Shown here: positions 6,855-9,074 of the stretch, one piece after another
Position numbering within the stretch: the stretch's first letter is position 1
Layout: every line of letters starts with the position of its first letter
Program-made: the position numbers and the translations under genes
DNA from: Alphaproteobacteria bacterium
GTDB lineage: Bacteria; Pseudomonadota; Alphaproteobacteria; Micavibrionales; Micavibrionaceae
Direction of reading: 5' to 3'
Length of the DNA: 9,074 bases
Assembly: GCA_030427765.1 (NCBI GenBank)
Contig: JAUICS010000034.1
Location: forward strand, 1-9,074
The notes under the pieces: generated by a model
Databases searched by the model: none
Seen by the model: the letters and a program-made list of their open reading frames with translations, nothing else
Told to the model about the DNA's origin: nothing

Positions 6855-7919
6855 TTAGAATTGAGTTCCCGCGGATAATGGAACAATCACAAACCCACGG
6901 TCGGTAAGTGACTTAATCCATTCAGACACCATGTTTATTGAAAGGGGGTATGGATTGAAAAGGGCGGTAACATAACCATCACTCTCGGCCATTAATTCGA
7001 GCTGCTCAAAACGGCTTTGTATAGCCTGTCTGGTGGCAACATCATCTACCCATATATCATTTGCAAGATACGGCGCGTCATAGCTTCCGGAAAGACGTTC
7101 AAGATATGTTGGTGCTTGCGTACTAGCATCCATAAATCCGAGGCCCTTACCGTATATAACTTCGATAATACGAAGAAAATCATCTTTCGAATGATGGAAA
7201 ATTGCCTCTTGTTTTGCCACTAACCCAACATAACCGGCTGTCTTACCGAGTATACGTTCAACGCGGCGTAAATTTTTTTCTTCGCTCGAACTGGTCAATA
7301 GAACATCCGGTCCTGCATCATCCAGTGGATATTCTTTTTGCTCCATCGGAAGCGTCAGCCAAACTTCATGCCCTTTTTCTCGTGCCTTTTTTACATGGGC
7401 ATCAATATCATTGCAGTATGGTGTTACAACGAAACTTACGGGGCCAGGCAATAACAGGATGGAAAGATCCGTATACTGTTTTGATAGGCAAAAATCCATC
7501 ATCCCGAGAGCAATCTTGGGTTTGTCAGAAATGTCGTCAGCAGATTGCAGTGGGCGTTTATATGCATCAAAGGGTGTTAAACCGCTACGGGATACTTTTG
7601 GGATGTAACCAAGCCCGGTTTCCTCATAAAGATCAGAATATGGTGCAGGGCGCAAGGATATTGTCTGACGCTCAACGTTTTTAATTTTTTGAAACGCAGT
7701 TTTATCAGTGATGCCATCCCAATTAATTTTTCCCTGAAATGTTTTTAAATTTTCTGTATGGGAATTGACATTGTTATGTCCGGTAAATTCAATCCATATT
7801 GTGAGGGTAACCAAACCGACGAAAATTATCCCAAGCCCCTTGGCTGTCTTAAACAAGACATGCATCCATTCAAGGTTTTTTATACGCTCGTGAATAATAT
7901 TCGGGATGGCAATGCCCAT
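6855..7919 (-). CDS. divergent polysaccharide deacetylase family protein (YibQ/DUF610-like)
   Basis: The 354-residue protein has a cytoplasmic N-terminus, one membrane anchor (about 26-46, 'AKGLGIIFVGLVTLTIWIEF') and a periplasmic domain from about 134. The domain follows the YibQ-type fold: 'PKIALGMMDFCLS', 'LLLPGPVSFVVTPY', 'KKAREKGHEVWLTLPME', 'GPDVLLTSSSEEKNLRRVE', 'TAGYVGLVAKQEA', 'GLGFMDAST', 'NPYPLSINMVSEWIKSL' and 'FVIVPLSA'. Several positions that are Asp/His in canonical members are altered: 'IDDLG' becomes 'MMDFC', 'HLPMEP' becomes 'TLPMEQ', 'NNHMGS' becomes 'VAKQEA', 'GHPYP' becomes 'LFNPYP'. Metal-dependent deacetylation is therefore doubtful and a binding or scaffold role possible. 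A strong AAGGAG (7924-7929) sits 4 nt before the ATG. It lies between the CtpA-type protease and rppH, a neighbourhood suggesting work at the envelope. Confidence 0.82.
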   Translation of the reverse strand: MGIAIPNIIHERIKNLEWMHVLFKTAKGLGIIFVGLVTLTIWIEFTGHNNVNSHTENLKTFQGKINWDGITDKTAFQKIKNVERQTISLRPAPYSDLYEETGLGYIPKVSRSGLTPFDAYKRPLQSADDISDKPKIALGMMDFCLSKQYTDLSILLLPGPVSFVVTPYCNDIDAHVKKAREKGHEVWLTLPMEQKEYPLDDAGPDVLLTSSSEEKNLRRVERILGKTAGYVGLVAKQEAIFHHSKDDFLRIIEVIYGKGLGFMDASTQAPTYLERLSGSYDAPYLANDIWVDDVATRQAIQSRFEQLELMAESDGYVTALFNPYPLSINMVSEWIKSLTDRGFVIVPLSAGTQF

Positions 7920-7940
7920 GATACTCCTTACCGATGCAAA

Positions 7941-8915
7941 TTATTCGGCGGCATTTTGATTATAAAGATGAACACCTCTTAACAAATCAATGGCACGGGA
8001 TAATTGGTAATCGTCTACTTTGTAAGGGTCATCATTTTCGCCTTCTTCATCCTTATTATCGGTCGATGTCGTTTCTTTTTGTTCATCTTCTTCTTTATCA
8101 GGATTTGCAAGCGCGCCCTTCAAATCAGCCTCACGTGTTCTTCGGCCAAGATCAAGCTCTTCGATTTTTGCAGGCTCAACCTTGATATCCGGTTCGATAC
8201 CCTTCGCCTGAATAGAACGTCCGGACGGTGTATAGTAACGCGCAGTTGTTAGACGAATTGCACCATGACCGGGTAGTGCCATAACCGTTTGCACAGAGCC
8301 CTTACCGAAGGACTTTGTTCCAAGGACAATCGCACGGCGATGATCTTGCAGGGCACCAGCAACAATTTCCGATGCCGATGCGGAGCCACCGTTAATAAGA
8401 ACCACAATCGGTTTACCGGCGGTTATGTCGCCCGGTGTTGCATTGTCACGTTTTGTATCCTCGTCCTTACGGCCACGCGTAGACACAATTTCACCTTTAT
8501 CAAGGAAGGCATCGGAGACGGCAATTGCTTGATTTAATAACCCGCCGGGGTTGTTACGAAGGTCAAGTACATAGCCAATAAGTGTATCGCCTATTTCATC
8601 TTCGATTTCCTCGATGGCGTTCTTAAGACCGTCTTCGGTGTTTCTGTTAAAGGTTGTGATACGCAAATATCCAACATCGCCATGCGTATCGTGGCGCACA
8701 GAACGGATGCGGATAATATCACGTGTGATTTTGATTTTCACAGGTTCATCAACATTTTCACGGCGGATTGTCAGTTCAATATCTGTACCGACCTTACCGC
8801 GCATTTTATCAACGGCTTCACTGAGCGTAAGGCCCATAACAGGTTTACCGTCCAGATGTGTAATAAAGTCACCGGCCTCAACACCCGCCCTTGTTGCCGG
8901 CTCCTCATGAGCACT
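7941..8915 (-). CDS. ctpA: C-terminal processing peptidase CtpA, family S41 (5'-truncated)
   Basis: S41 proteases process or degrade envelope proteins in the periplasm using a Ser/Lys dyad with a PDZ domain. The fragment starts within the PDZ domain ('SAHEEPATRAGVEAGDFITH', 'LDGKPVMGLTLSEAVDKMRG'), then 'VGYLRITTFN', the 'VLDLRNNPGG' core, 'NGGSASASEIVAGALQDHRR' and 'GTKSFGKGSVQT'. Counting from the first internal ATG (8837), the likely dyad is Ser154 and Lys179, 25 apart as in known CtpA, with Gln183. A charged Asp/Glu/Lys-rich stretch (246-270) precedes the C-terminal 'DYQLSRAIDLLRG'. The signal peptide, N-terminal helical region and first PDZ strands (roughly 100 or more residues in family members) are missing. 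The frame runs into TAA at 8937-8939. Either the gene is disrupted or the sequence is chimeric past 8915; from ATG 8837 only 298 residues would be made. Confidence 0.85.
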   Translation of the reverse strand, partial: SAHEEPATRAGVEAGDFITHLDGKPVMGLTLSEAVDKMRGKVGTDIELTIRRENVDEPVKIKITRDIIRIRSVRHDTHGDVGYLRITTFNRNTEDGLKNAIEEIEDEIGDTLIGYVLDLRNNPGGLLNQAIAVSDAFLDKGEIVSTRGRKDEDTKRDNATPGDITAGKPIVVLINGGSASASEIVAGALQDHRRAIVLGTKSFGKGSVQTVMALPGHGAIRLTTARYYTPSGRSIQAKGIEPDIKVEPAKIEELDLGRRTREADLKGALANPDKEEDEQKETTSTDNKDEEGENDDPYKVDDYQLSRAIDLLRGVHLYNQNAAE

Positions 8916-9074
8916 TTGGTGGCGGCCTGGTCCTTTTTACATGAGCCTCCAATCGAAAAACAGAAACGAAAAGAAACAAAAAAATTCAATCACGCTGCAA
9001 CAAACAAATGTACCGACGTAAACAAGCTGAAACAAGAGCAAAGTTGCGGTCGTCTCGGCATGGCGCTGCATGAC
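8916..9074. other. unassigned sequence beyond the ctpA breakpoint
   Basis: These 159 bases should encode the N-terminal half of the protease on the minus strand but do so in no frame. The plus strand is A-rich in 8951-8990 and again in 9000-9050. Two short frames are open: plus strand from ATG 8907 to the window end (56 codons, Lys-rich, no stop reached), and minus strand from ATG 9071 to TAA 8937 (44 residues, Phe-rich and hydrophobic). Neither resembles a family I know and neither has a convincing ribosome-binding site. I see no terminal repeat, tRNA or transposase. Confidence 0.5.

Noticed and set aside
7202..7684. 160-residue plus-strand frame within the deacetylase-like gene
   Set aside because: It is antisense to a well-supported gene, and its translation shows no domain or ribosome-binding site; the opposite strand explains the sequence.
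8771..8989. 72-residue minus-strand frame across the ctpA breakpoint
   Set aside because: It overlaps the PDZ-coding codons in the wrong frame and its translation has no family features; it is a shadow frame.
8940..9074. Insertion-sequence end or attachment site at the right edge
   Set aside because: No terminal inverted repeat, target duplication, transposase or tRNA can be seen; the short CATGAG repeat is too small to support it.

Overview
The window looks like a chromosomal housekeeping segment from an alphaproteobacterium with moderate GC, a little under 50% by eye. The assignment rests on two things. One is the order ruvC-ruvA-ruvB-ybgC-tolQ-tolR-tolA-tolB. The other is the opposing trio of a CtpA-type S41 protease, a 'divergent polysaccharide deacetylase' and RppH, a neighbourhood I associate with Alphaproteobacteria. 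Nothing in the sequence fixes the order or genus.

Layout, plus strand: bases 1-14 may be the last codons of an upstream gene (possibly yebC). A small hairpin at 22-40 precedes the Holliday-junction set ruvC (65-565), ruvA (569-1225) and ruvB (1222-2253), which are spaced 3 nt apart or overlap by 4 nt and so form one transcription unit. A 44-nt gap holding two back-to-back interrupted palindromes and a weak promoter-like pair leads into the envelope set ybgC (2298-2717), tolQ (2727-3572), tolR (3587-4036), tolA (4051-5004) and tolB (5022-6350). These encode a thioesterase, the proton-driven inner-membrane motor (TolQ-TolR), the periplasm-spanning TolA and the periplasmic propeller TolB. The usual next genes, pal and cpoB/ybgF, are absent: tolB ends 11 nt from the end of a convergent gene.

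Layout, minus strand, read right to left: a CtpA-type protease missing its N-terminal part (7941 to about 8915), a membrane-anchored divergent polysaccharide deacetylase family protein (6855-7919), and the RNA pyrophosphohydrolase rppH (6362-6838). Gaps of 21 and 16 nt suggest one operon that meets tolB tail to tail.

The right end is the odd part. Protease similarity stops abruptly near 8915 inside the PDZ domain. The last ~159 bases are A-rich on the plus strand, encode nothing I recognise, and put an in-frame stop just upstream of the protease fragment. This could be a genuine rearrangement or a chimeric sequence end. I saw no RNA gene, IS element, CRISPR array, phage gene or clear new system; all but the edges is well-known core genome. 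The points worth a second look are the broken ctpA, the missing pal, the palindromes before ybgC, the TolQ tail, and the deacetylase-like protein without its canonical active-site residues.
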